DNA of 64,000 nucleotides from Deltaproteobacteria bacterium (GTDB taxonomy: Bacteria > Desulfobacterota > Syntrophia > Syntrophales > UBA2192): positions 1-64,000 of the forward strand of contig JAAYEC010000003.1 of the NCBI GenBank assembly GCA_012728915.1. Direction: 5' to 3'. The translations under genes and the position numbers were made by a program. Shown here piece after piece: positions 22,135-30,193 of the stretch (position 1 is the first letter of the stretch; every line of letters starts with the position of its first letter). The notes below the pieces were generated by a model, which saw nothing but the letters and a program-made list of their open reading frames with translations, made no database searches and was not told the DNA's origin.

Positions 22135-24927
22135 ATGGATTACAAGTCCACCCTCAATCTGCCCAAGACCGATTTCCCCATGAAGGCGAGCCTCTCCAGA
22201 AAGGAGCCCGAGACGCTCCGGTGGTGGGAGCAGATCCGTATCTACGAGAAGATCCGGGAGGTCTCCAGGGGGCGTCCCACCTACATCCTGCACGACGGCC
22301 CCCCTTATGCCAACGGCAACATCCATCTCGGGACGGCCCTCAACAAGATCATCAAGGACCTCGTCATCAAGTCGAAGAATATGGCGGGCTACGACAGCAT
22401 CTACGTGCCGGGCTGGGACTGCCACGGTCTGCCCATCGAGCACCAGGTGGACAAGGAGCTGGGCGACCGCAAGGGCAGCCTCTCGCAGGCCGAGAAGAGG
22501 CGGTACTGCCGCAAGTACGCAGAGCGTTTTGTCGACATCCAGCGCAGCGAATTCAAACGGCTCGGGGTGTTCGGCGAGTGGGACAATCCCTACCTGACCA
22601 TGCATTACGAGTACGAGGCGATCACGGCGGCCGAGTTCGCCCGGCTGATGCTTGCAGGCGACGTCTACAAGGGCAAGAAGCCCGTCTACTGGTGCGCCAC
22701 CTGCAAGACGGCGCTGGCCGAGGCGGAGGTGGAGTACGGCGACCACGTCACGCCGGCCATCTACGTCAAGTTTCCCATGATCTCGGACATCTCGGCCCTG
22801 CGGCCGAAATTGAAGGGCGAGAAGGTCTTCGCCGTCATCTGGACGACGACCCCCTGGACGATCCCGGCCAACCTGGCCATCGCCTTCCACAAGGAATTCC
22901 TCTACGCCGCCGTGAAGGTGAAGAAGACGGGCGAGGTCCTCATCATGGCGAAGGACCTCGTGGACTATTGCATGGACGCCTTCGAGCTGAAGGAATACGA
23001 GATCGTCGACGAGTTCCCCGGCGAGGTCGTGGAAGGCCTCAAGGCGAAGCACCCCTTCATCGATCGCGAGAGTGTCTTCATCCTGGCGCCCTTCGTGACC
23101 CTCGACGCCGGCACGGGCATGGTCCACATCGCCCCGGGCCACGGTGCCGAGGACTACGAGATCGGCATGGAGTACGGCCTCGACAACTACGCCCCCGTCG
23201 ACGAGGACGGCAATTTTACGAAGGACGTGGAGTTTTTCGCGGGCCAGTTCGTCTTCGACGCCAACGGCGCCGTGAATGACAAGCTCAGGGAAGTGGGGGC
23301 CCTGCTGGGCGTGGGGGACATCGAGCACTCCTACCCGCACTGCTGGCGATGCAAGAAGCCCATCATCTTCCGTTCCACCGAGCAGTGGTTCATCTCCATG
23401 GAGAAGAACGGGCTGCGGAAAAAAGCCCTCGAGAGCATCAACAGCGTCCGGTGGATCCCGGGCTGGGGCCGCGACCGGATCTACGGCATGGTGGAAAACC
23501 GGCCCGACTGGTGCATCTCGCGCCAACGGCTCTGGGGCGTGCCCATCATCCTCTTTTACTGCAAGGACTGCGACGCCGTCGTGTACTCGAAGGAGATCCT
23601 CGATCACGTGGTCGGGCTCATGCGCGAGCACGGCGCCGACGTCTGGTTCGAGCGCGAGCCCAAGGACCTGATGCCGGCCGGCGCCGCGTGCCCGGCCTGC
23701 AAGGGCACGGCGTTCCGCAAGGAGACGAACATCCTCGACGTCTGGTTCGACTCGGGGGTGAGTCACGCCGCCGTCCTCGAGACGAGGAGCACCCTCCGGT
23801 CGCCCTGCGACATGTACCTCGAGGGCAGCGACCAGCATCGCGGCTGGTTCCACTCGTCGCTGCTGGAGTCGGTGGCGACCCGGGGCCGGGCACCCTACAC
23901 GTCGGTGCTCACCCACGGCTTCGTCGTCGACGGCGAGGGCAGGAAGATGTCCAAGTCCGTGGGCAACGTCATCGAGCCCCAGCCGATCATCGACGAGTTC
24001 GGAGCCGAGATCCTGCGCCTGTGGGTGGCCGCCGAGGACTACACCGTCGACATCCGGATCTCCGACGAGATCCTGGAGCGGCTCGTCGAGGCCTACCGCC
24101 GCATCCGGAACACGAGCCGCTTCATCCTGGGCAACCTCTACGACTTCGACCCGAAGCAGGACCTGGTCCCCTACGCCGAGATGGAGGAGCTCGACCGGTG
24201 GGCCCTGTACCGCCTGCAGGCGGTCATCGAACGGACCCGGAAGGCCTACGAGACCTTCCAGTTCCACATCGTCTACTACACACTGTACAACTTCTGCACC
24301 GTGGACCTGAGCGCGCTCTACCTCGACGTCCTCAAGGACCGTCTCTACACGTCCGGCAGGGTCTCGAAGAGCCGGCGATCGGCCCAGAGCGCCATGTTCG
24401 TCATCCTCGACGCCGTCACGCGGATGCTCGCGCCCGTCCTCACCTTCACGGCGGAGGAAGTCTGGCAGAGCCTGCCCGCTGGGGAAGGGAAGCCCGTCAG
24501 CGTGCACCTGACGCAGTTCCCGGAGGTCAACCCGGCCTGGGCCGACGAGAAGCTGGGCGATGCCTGGAAGACGCTCATCGCCGTTCGCGGCGAGATCTCC
24601 AAGGCCATGGAGACGGCCCGGAAGAACAAGGTCATCGGTCACCCGCTCGATGCCGCCGTGGCGCTGACAGGCCCGGAGAAGCTCGTCGATCTGCTGGCAG
24701 CGCACGAGGAGGACCTGCGGGCGCTCTGCATCGTCTCGGCCTTGCGCGTCCGGAAGGGCGGCGAGCTCAAGGACGCCTTCGAAAGCGCCGAACTTCCGGG
24801 CCTCAAGGTCGCCGTGACGAAGGCCGGCGGCGAGAAGTGCCAGCGCTGCTGGGTCTTCAGCGAAGAACTGGGCCGCGACGCGGATCACCCGAAGATCTGC
24901 CCGCGGTGTCTGAAGAATCTGGGATAG
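22135..24927 (+). CDS. ileS: Isoleucyl-tRNA synthetase
   Basis: This 930-residue class I synthetase charges tRNA-Ile. The HIGH-type motif is in [14 protein letters not shown], and the KMSKS motif is RKMSKSVGN. The editing domain has [14 protein letters not shown]. The C-terminal zinc site is CQRCWVF...CPRC. Length and end are typical of the bacterial zinc-containing type. CTCGGAGG precedes ATG at 22135. lspA follows on the same strand. Confidence 0.97.
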   Translation: MDYKSTLNLPKTDFPMKASLSRKEPETLRWWEQIRIYEKIREVSRGRPTYILHDGPPYANGNIHLGTALNKIIKDLVIKSKNMAGYDSIYVPGWDCHGLPIEHQVDKELGDRKGSLSQAEKRRYCRKYAERFVDIQRSEFKRLGVFGEWDNPYLTMHYEYEAITAAEFARLMLAGDVYKGKKPVYWCATCKTALAEAEVEYGDHVTPAIYVKFPMISDISALRPKLKGEKVFAVIWTTTPWTIPANLAIAFHKEFLYAAVKVKKTGEVLIMAKDLVDYCMDAFELKEYEIVDEFPGEVVEGLKAKHPFIDRESVFILAPFVTLDAGTGMVHIAPGHGAEDYEIGMEYGLDNYAPVDEDGNFTKDVEFFAGQFVFDANGAVNDKLREVGALLGVGDIEHSYPHCWRCKKPIIFRSTEQWFISMEKNGLRKKALESINSVRWIPGWGRDRIYGMVENRPDWCISRQRLWGVPIILFYCKDCDAVVYSKEILDHVVGLMREHGADVWFEREPKDLMPAGAACPACKGTAFRKETNILDVWFDSGVSHAAVLETRSTLRSPCDMYLEGSDQHRGWFHSSLLESVATRGRAPYTSVLTHGFVVDGEGRKMSKSVGNVIEPQPIIDEFGAEILRLWVAAEDYTVDIRISDEILERLVEAYRRIRNTSRFILGNLYDFDPKQDLVPYAEMEELDRWALYRLQAVIERTRKAYETFQFHIVYYTLYNFCTVDLSALYLDVLKDRLYTSGRVSKSRRSAQSAMFVILDAVTRMLAPVLTFTAEEVWQSLPAGEGKPVSVHLTQFPEVNPAWADEKLGDAWKTLIAVRGEISKAMETARKNKVIGHPLDAAVALTGPEKLVDLLAAHEEDLRALCIVSALRVRKGGELKDAFESAELPGLKVAVTKAGGEKCQRCWVFSEELGRDADHPKICPRCLKNLG

Positions 24928-24933
24928 GCTTAA

Positions 24934-24972
24934 GGCTAAAGGCTCTTACCCTTTGTGATTAGCCTTTTTGCC
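24934..24972. repeat. Word-repeat quasi-palindrome, site B
   Basis: GGCTAAAGGCT (24934-24944) faces AGCCTTTTTGCC (24961-24972), whose complement is GGCAAAAAGGCT. It lies between ileS and lspA. Confidence 0.65.
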
Positions 24973-25021
24973 GTTTGCCGCAACCGGTATCGAGATCCAC
25001 TGTCTCTGATCATGAGGACCC

Positions 25022-25498
25022 ATGAAACGACACCACCTGTTGTTCGTGATGACCGTGCTCGTGATCGTTGTGCTCGACCAGATCTCGAAGGTCTACATCG
25101 ACACGCACATGACCCTGCATGACTCGATTCCCGTCGTTCAGGGGTTCTTCAACATCACCTACGTGCGAAACCCGGGCGCGGCTTTCGGTTTTCTGGCCGA
25201 TTCAACGCCCCTGGTGCGGGCGTTCTTCCTCATCGGGGTGTCGATCTTCGCCTCCGGTCTCATTGTGTACTACGTCATGAAAATGAAAACGGAGGACATC
25301 CTGCTCACCTACGGGATGTCGCTCATCATGGGCGGCGCGGTGGGAAACCTCATCGACCGTGTCCGCCTGGGCGAGGTGATCGATTTTCTCGACGTCTACA
25401 TCTCCACCTATCACTGGCCCGCATTCAACGTGGCAGACTCGGCTGTCTCGATCGGGGCGGTGATCCTTTTCTACAAGCTCATCCGGGGACAGGTCTGA
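25022..25498 (+). CDS. lspA: Lipoprotein signal peptidase
   Basis: This 158-residue inner-membrane aspartyl peptidase removes signal peptides from prolipoproteins; at least four lipobox-like proteins occur or are likely in this genome, two of them in this window. It has four hydrophobic helices, the motif VVLDQISKVY, NPGAAFGFL, GGAVGNLIDRVRLGEVIDF with one catalytic Asp, and FNVADSAVSIG with the other. The ileS-lspA order is common. GAGGACC lies before the ATG. Confidence 0.95.
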   Translation: MKRHHLLFVMTVLVIVVLDQISKVYIDTHMTLHDSIPVVQGFFNITYVRNPGAAFGFLADSTPLVRAFFLIGVSIFASGLIVYYVMKMKTEDILLTYGMSLIMGGAVGNLIDRVRLGEVIDFLDVYISTYHWPAFNVADSAVSIGAVILFYKLIRGQV

Positions 25499-25506
25499 GG
25501 GGCAGA

Positions 25507-25526
25507 TGACCGGGGGCGTATCCCGT
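25507..25526. repeat. Shared hairpin module, copy 1
   Basis: A 20-base segment (TGACCGGGGGCG then TATCCCGT) starts 8 bases after the lspA stop. It matches 40515-40534, located 8 bases after the hisG stop, with three pyrimidine-for-pyrimidine differences. Both copies precede word-repeat sites. Confidence 0.7.
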
Positions 25527-25563
25527 CAGGAGGCCTTGGGCGGCTCTCAGGCAACGAGTTTGT

Positions 25564-25648
25564 GAAGTTAGGAAGAGCAGGAGTTATGAGGAGCGGATCA
25601 AGAAAGAATATTCTCCACCCACTCCACTCTGCTTAACTTCCTGACTTC
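25564..25648. repeat. Word-repeat quasi-palindrome, site C
   Basis: GAAGTTAGGAAG (25564-25575) faces CTTCCTGACTTC (25637-25648), complementary with one mismatch. The right arm overlaps the last codons of the TreZ-like gene. Confidence 0.7.
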
Positions 25649-27267
25649 TCAACTTCTGTCTGTTCGCCGTGCTTCCTCAGGTAGACCGCGCAGGAAAGGG
25701 GGGTGAGGCGAAGGGGGATGTCGCGGCCGTCCCCCCGCAGCAGCCCGGGCAGGGCGCTTCCCGGCCCGTCCCACCGGCGTTCGGCCGAATCGAAGCACAG
25801 CGTCCATGCGCCGCCTGGAACGGGCAGCGGCAGGCGCACCGCCTTCGTGCCGAAATGGAAGAGGACGATGAGGTCCGCGTCCTCTTTCCAGTATCTCAGG
25901 AGAAGGGCCCTCTGCCTGTCGTAGCCCAGCACGCCCATGCACTGCTTGTCCAGAAGACCGAGGCCGCGCAGCTTCTTGCGCAGCCGCACCAATTCGGCCG
26001 TGCAGGCAGGAGGCGCCTGATCCGGGAGCAGAACCGGAAGGGAAGGGGAAAGGAGCAGACAGGCGACCAGAAGTTTTCGCGCCTCGAAATTTCCGCGCCC
26101 CTGGTCCTCTGGCGCCGGAAGGGGTCGCGCGCGGACCATGAAGCGCTCCCCGGGCAGGATTCGTGATGTGCGGCCGTGCCGGTGCCGGCGGGCCGGCGAG
26201 TAGCCGCCGGAGCAGACGAATCCTTCGAGGAACGCTTTCTGGACGTGCTCGAGCCTGCCGAAATCGCCGCCTGTCGCCGAGGCGTCGTCGCCGCTCAGCA
26301 GGGCGAGCAGCGCCTCTTCGAAATCCGCGTTCCAGAGAGCATCGAGCCCGATTCCACCATCCTCCCGCCGTCGGATCAGCCGCGGGTCGTTTCGCGCGCT
26401 TCGACCAACGAGGTGCAGGGGCCGGCCGGCCCGCTTCGACGCGGACTGGACGGCCAGCCCCATTTCTTCGAGCAGCGGCAGCGGGGATGGGTCCGCGATG
26501 CCGTCTGCCGCGCCGAAGTCGAGAGTGTCGATGCGGTAGTCCCGGAACCACGACAGGGCGCAATCGATGAAAAACCGGCGGACCTCGTCGCTGACGGCGC
26601 CGTCCAGATTGAAACACCGGCTGCGGTCGGTGAAATAGGGCCCGAAGAATACGAGGGGCTCCCGCTCGATTCCGACTCCGAAAAGATCGACGGCCAGCAT
26701 CACCGCTAGGCGCCTTCGGTGGCAGGCATCGACGAGATGTGCCAGGTCCGCCGGCCCTCCCAGCGAAGAGGGGACGGAAAAGGGAAACCCCGGTGCAGGC
26801 GGGAAGCCCTGTTGCGGGCAGTCTGGAGCCAGCGGGACCCGCAGGGCGGTGAACCCGATAGCCTTCCACTCATCGAGGCGGGCCAGGATCTCGCTGGCGG
26901 CGGGATGGCTTCCGGCGGGTTCCGCGATGATGTAATCGCCAAGGGGCGGTCCGCGCCAAGGGATCCTGTTCGAAGGGGGGCGAAGATCGCAGACTTGGGA
27001 GGGTCCGGCGCCGCCCGCGGGCTGGGATCGCGAAGCCGGGTCGGGCCGCTCGATCAGCCCGTCGAGACGATACACATAGAGCGCCCCCGGCCGGATAACG
27101 CTGATCTCGACGCCGTGATATCCTCCGCCAAGCCGCCGCATCGGGATGAGACGGCCGTCGGGGGGCAGGATGCGCAGGTCAACCCTCTCTGCGGCCGGCG
27201 CCCAGATCAGGAAAGAGGTTTTCCTTTTTCCCCTGCGCACGGCACCCAGCGGCAGCGTTCTGTTCAT
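25633..27267 (-). CDS. TreZ-like GH13 protein lacking catalytic residues
   Basis: This 544-residue protein aligns by motif order with maltooligosyltrehalose trehalohydrolase (TreZ). It has FLIWAPAAERVDL (CBM48-like), RPDPASRSQPAGGAGPSQV, SLGGPADLAHLVDACHRRRLAVML, PYFTDRSRCFNLDG and FLEGFVCSGGYSP. The catalytic positions have changed. The strand-4 nucleophile Asp is Gly252 (LDFGA instead of LRLDA). The strand-5 acid Glu is Arg289 (LVGRSARND instead of LIAESDLND). The NH of DVVYNH is lost. It is probably an inactive glycan-binding homologue. ATG at 27267 is 93 bases after marR on the same strand. Its last residues come from a word-repeat. Confidence 0.8.
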   Translation of the reverse strand: MNRTLPLGAVRRGKRKTSFLIWAPAAERVDLRILPPDGRLIPMRRLGGGYHGVEISVIRPGALYVYRLDGLIERPDPASRSQPAGGAGPSQVCDLRPPSNRIPWRGPPLGDYIIAEPAGSHPAASEILARLDEWKAIGFTALRVPLAPDCPQQGFPPAPGFPFSVPSSLGGPADLAHLVDACHRRRLAVMLAVDLFGVGIEREPLVFFGPYFTDRSRCFNLDGAVSDEVRRFFIDCALSWFRDYRIDTLDFGAADGIADPSPLPLLEEMGLAVQSASKRAGRPLHLVGRSARNDPRLIRRREDGGIGLDALWNADFEEALLALLSGDDASATGGDFGRLEHVQKAFLEGFVCSGGYSPARRHRHGRTSRILPGERFMVRARPLPAPEDQGRGNFEARKLLVACLLLSPSLPVLLPDQAPPACTAELVRLRKKLRGLGLLDKQCMGVLGYDRQRALLLRYWKEDADLIVLFHFGTKAVRLPLPVPGGAWTLCFDSAERRWDGPGSALPGLLRGDGRDIPLRLTPLSCAVYLRKHGEQTEVEKSGS

Positions 27268-27360
27268 AGTCGACCTCCGCGGCCCGTTCTTCCCCGGCGG
27301 GGAACAGGCGGCTCGCCGTTGCGAACATGCACCGGATCGTCGACAGGGACGGCGCAGGCG

Positions 27361-27885
27361 TTACGCCGGCTTTCCGGCGCGCCGCTTCTTCGGCAGGGAC
27401 TCTTCCTTGCGGGGTCTGCCGCGGCGCCGCTTGGGGGCTGGGCCCTTCGCGTGGGTCTCCAGGACCTTGACGATTTTCGAGAGGTTGACGGCGAGGCGTT
27501 TGAGCTTCTTGTCCGGCAGGGCCTCCAGCCCGGCTAGCATCGGGTCCTGGGCCGAGACCGGCGTCTTCCGCAGGGCGCCTTTTCCGGCGCGCGTGAGCTT
27601 GAGGTTGACCTGCCGCCGGTCCTTCTTGGACGGGGTGCGCTCGACGAGGCCATGTCCCTCGAGCCGATCCACGATGCCGACCACCGTGGCCGGGTGGAGG
27701 TAGATCCGCCGGGCGAGTTCCGAGATACTGAGGTTTGGCGAATCGGCCAGTGTCTTCATCGCGAGCAACTGCGGCCCCGTGATCCCCGTCTCCTTGCGGA
27801 TTTTTTTTGAGCGGGTCTGGGACAGTTGCATGAGCTGCCTCAGGGAGGCGTTTACGTCTGCGAGATGGGGTCGGTCGGCGGACAT
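27361..27885 (-). CDS. MarR-family regulator with basic AT-hook-like tail
   Basis: This 174-residue regulator has a winged helix: GITGPQLLAMKTLADSPNLSISELARRIYLHPATVVGIVDRLEGHGLVERTPSKKDRR spans the recognition helix and wing. The C-terminal 25 residues are strongly basic and contain RRGRPRK, an AT-hook-like GRP core, unusual for MarR proteins. ATG at 27885 with AAAAGGAG upstream is preferred over the open extension. Its promoter contains a near-palindrome between -35 and -10, suggesting autorepression. It likely forms an operon with the TreZ-like gene and is divergent from the branching enzyme. Confidence 0.85.
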   Translation of the reverse strand: MSADRPHLADVNASLRQLMQLSQTRSKKIRKETGITGPQLLAMKTLADSPNLSISELARRIYLHPATVVGIVDRLEGHGLVERTPSKKDRRQVNLKLTRAGKGALRKTPVSAQDPMLAGLEALPDKKLKRLAVNLSKIVKVLETHAKGPAPKRRRGRPRKEESLPKKRRAGKPA

Positions 27886-27921
27886 GGCTTCTCCTTTTCG
27901 ACTGAACGGGATTTGCTTTTT

Positions 27922-27950
27922 CGTATACAAATAATTTGTTCGTTTGTCAA
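27922..27950 (-). promoter_or_regulatory. marR promoter with embedded operator
   Basis: On the minus strand TTGACA (27950-27945) and TATACG (27927-27922) have a 17-base spacer. Inside lies ACAAA-N3-TTTGT (27927-27939), the likely MarR binding site. Occupancy would block RNA polymerase, so autorepression is inferred. Confidence 0.7.
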
Positions 27951-27980
27951 CTCGGGGATCGTCCGGCGGCCGCCGAGGCC

Positions 27981-28008
27981 TTGCACAAAAACGCATTTGC
28001 GGTATGAT
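27981..28008 (+). promoter_or_regulatory. Promoter for the branching enzyme gene
   Basis: TTGCAC (27981-27986) and TATGAT (28003-28008) with a 16-base spacer, 50 bases before the start codon. It starts about 40 bases from the putative MarR operator. Confidence 0.55.
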
Positions 28009-28058
28009 GCGGACAGGACGCCTGACCGCTGAAACGGCATCGATGAGGCACGGCCGGA

Positions 28059-30116
28059 ATGGCAACGCAACAGGGATCGAAACCTCCTTCACCGGACCGC
28101 GAAACGACGCTTGCGGAGAGGCTCGTCGCGGCAGACCCACTGCTGGGCCCCTGGCGGGAAACGATCGAGAGGCGCCTGCGGCGGGCGGCCGAGTTGGAGG
28201 CTCGGCTCACGGGAGGGCGGATGACCCTTGCCGATTTCTCCAGCGGCCATGAGTATTTCGGGCTTCACCGCCGCGGCGGCGAGTGGGTGCTGCGCGAGTG
28301 GGCCCCGAACGCCACGCGGATCGATCTCGTGGGCCAGATGACCGACTGGAAGGAGCGGTCCGGATTTGCCCTGGATCGGCTTGACGGTGCCGGGGGCGTC
28401 TGGGAGGTCCGGCTGCCGGGCGATGCCATGGCCCACGGTGATCTGTACCGACTGAGGGTCCGCTGGAACGGGGGCGAGGGGGAGCGAATCCCCGCCTGGG
28501 CCCGCCGCGTCGTCCAGGACCCTCACACGCTAATCTTCAACGCCCAGGTCTGGGAGCCGGAAACTCCCTATCGCTGGACGCAGGAGGGTTTCCGCTGCAG
28601 AGCGCAGGCCCCGCTCATCTACGAGGCCCACGCCGGCATGGCGCAGGAGAAGGAAGGCGTGGGCACCTGGCGGGAGTTCACGGAAACGGTCCTCCCGCGG
28701 ATCGTGCGCGCGGGCTACAACGTCCTCCAGCTCATGGCCGTCCAGGAACATCCCTACTACGGCTCCTTCGGGTATCAGGTAAGCAGCTATTTCGCCGCCT
28801 CTTCGAGATTCGGCACACCGGAGGATCTCAAGCAGCTCATTGACGCCGCCCATGCCGAAGGTCTCTGCGTGATCATGGACCTCATCCACTCGCACGCCGC
28901 CTCCAACGAGGTGGAGGGGCTCGGCCGGTTCGACGGCACGCGCCACCAGTACTTCCACCGCGGGGCCCGGGGCCGGCACGAAGCGTGGGATTCGCGCTGT
29001 TTCGACTACGGCAAACCCCCGGTCCTGCACTTTCTGCTGTCCAACTGCCGGTTCTGGCTCGACGAGTACCGCTTCGACGGCTTTCGCTTCGACGGCGTGA
29101 CGAGCATGCTCTACCTGCACCACGGCCTGGGGAAAGCCTTCCTGTCCTATGCCGACTACTTCGACGGAAGCGTCGATGAAGACGCCCTGGCCTATCTGGC
29201 GCTGGCGAATCGCGTCATCCATGACGTCCGCCCCGATGCCCTCACGGTTGCCGAGGATGTGAGCGGTATGCCCGGGCTGGCCGTCCCCGCCGCGCAGGGA
29301 GGGACAGGGTTCGACTACCGCTTTGCCATGGGCGTCCCCGATACCTGGATCCGGCTGCTGAAGGAGTGCGCCGACGAAGACTGGCCCCTGGGGCACCTGT
29401 GGCACGAGCTCAACAACCGCAGGCGGGACGAGAAGACGATCAGCTACGCCGAGTCGCACGACCAGGCCCTCGTGGGAGACAAGACCCTCATCTTCCGGAT
29501 GATCGATGCAGAGATGTACACGGACATGAGCGTCTTCCGGCAGAGCATCCGCGTAGACCGGGGGGTGGCCCTCCACAAGATGATCCGCCTCGTGACCCTG
29601 GCCACGGCGGGGAACGGCTACCTGAATTTCATGGGGAATGAGTTCGGCCACCCGGAATGGATCGACTTCCCGAGGGAGGGCAACGGGTGGTCCTACAAGT
29701 TTGCCCGGCGGCAGTGGAGCCTGGCCGATGACGGGACGCTGCGCTATGGGCGGCTCGCCCGATTCGATGCGGATATGATCGGTTTTGCCCGGTGCTCAAA
29801 TCTCCTCGGGTCCGGCGATCCGCATCTCCTCCACGAGCACAACGAGTACAAGGTCCTCGCCTTCGAGAGGGCGGGGCACCTCCTGGTCTTCAACTTCCAC
29901 CCGTCACGGTCCTACGACGGCTACCGGGTCGACGCAGCGCCCGGCAAGTACCGGCTCGTCCTCGACAGCGACGGCGAGGTCTACGGGGGCCACGGGCGCC
30001 TCGGACCCGACGAAGTCCACTTCACGCAACCGGACGGGAAGGGGCCCTTCACGCGCCACATCCTAAGCCTCTATCTGCCCACACGCACCGCCCTCGTGCT
30101 TCGAAGAATCGACTAG
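28059..30116 (+). CDS. 1,4-alpha-glucan branching enzyme (eukaryotic-type GH13_8)
   Basis: This 685-residue enzyme introduces alpha-1,6 branches in glycogen. A CBM48 region (REWAPNATRIDLVGQMTDW) leads into the barrel. Motifs are APLIYEAHAGMAQE, GSFGYQVSSYFAASSRFGTPEDLK, and VIMDLIHSHAASN. The nucleophile is Asp345 in DGFRFDGVTSM, the acid Glu399 in TVAEDVSGMP, and YAESHDQALVGDKT completes the site. MGNEFGHPEW is typical of the eukaryotic-like branch. All catalytic residues are present, unlike the divergent TreZ-like neighbour. Confidence 0.92.
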   Translation: MATQQGSKPPSPDRETTLAERLVAADPLLGPWRETIERRLRRAAELEARLTGGRMTLADFSSGHEYFGLHRRGGEWVLREWAPNATRIDLVGQMTDWKERSGFALDRLDGAGGVWEVRLPGDAMAHGDLYRLRVRWNGGEGERIPAWARRVVQDPHTLIFNAQVWEPETPYRWTQEGFRCRAQAPLIYEAHAGMAQEKEGVGTWREFTETVLPRIVRAGYNVLQLMAVQEHPYYGSFGYQVSSYFAASSRFGTPEDLKQLIDAAHAEGLCVIMDLIHSHAASNEVEGLGRFDGTRHQYFHRGARGRHEAWDSRCFDYGKPPVLHFLLSNCRFWLDEYRFDGFRFDGVTSMLYLHHGLGKAFLSYADYFDGSVDEDALAYLALANRVIHDVRPDALTVAEDVSGMPGLAVPAAQGGTGFDYRFAMGVPDTWIRLLKECADEDWPLGHLWHELNNRRRDEKTISYAESHDQALVGDKTLIFRMIDAEMYTDMSVFRQSIRVDRGVALHKMIRLVTLATAGNGYLNFMGNEFGHPEWIDFPREGNGWSYKFARRQWSLADDGTLRYGRLARFDADMIGFARCSNLLGSGDPHLLHEHNEYKVLAFERAGHLLVFNFHPSRSYDGYRVDAAPGKYRLVLDSDGEVYGGHGRLGPDEVHFTQPDGKGPFTRHILSLYLPTRTALVLRRID

Positions 30117-30193
30117 CTCCCGGCTTCGCCGATCCTGCCGGCTCCCGGCGGGTTTCGGGCTCGGGCCCGCGGGTGGCCCGGGGCCCCGCTTTG

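Noticed and set aside
22117-24888. 923-codon minus-strand open frame opposite ileS
   Set aside because: It is an antisense shadow of a GC-rich conserved gene; its composition is low-complexity Gly/Val/Asp/Leu/His and no motif is recognisable.
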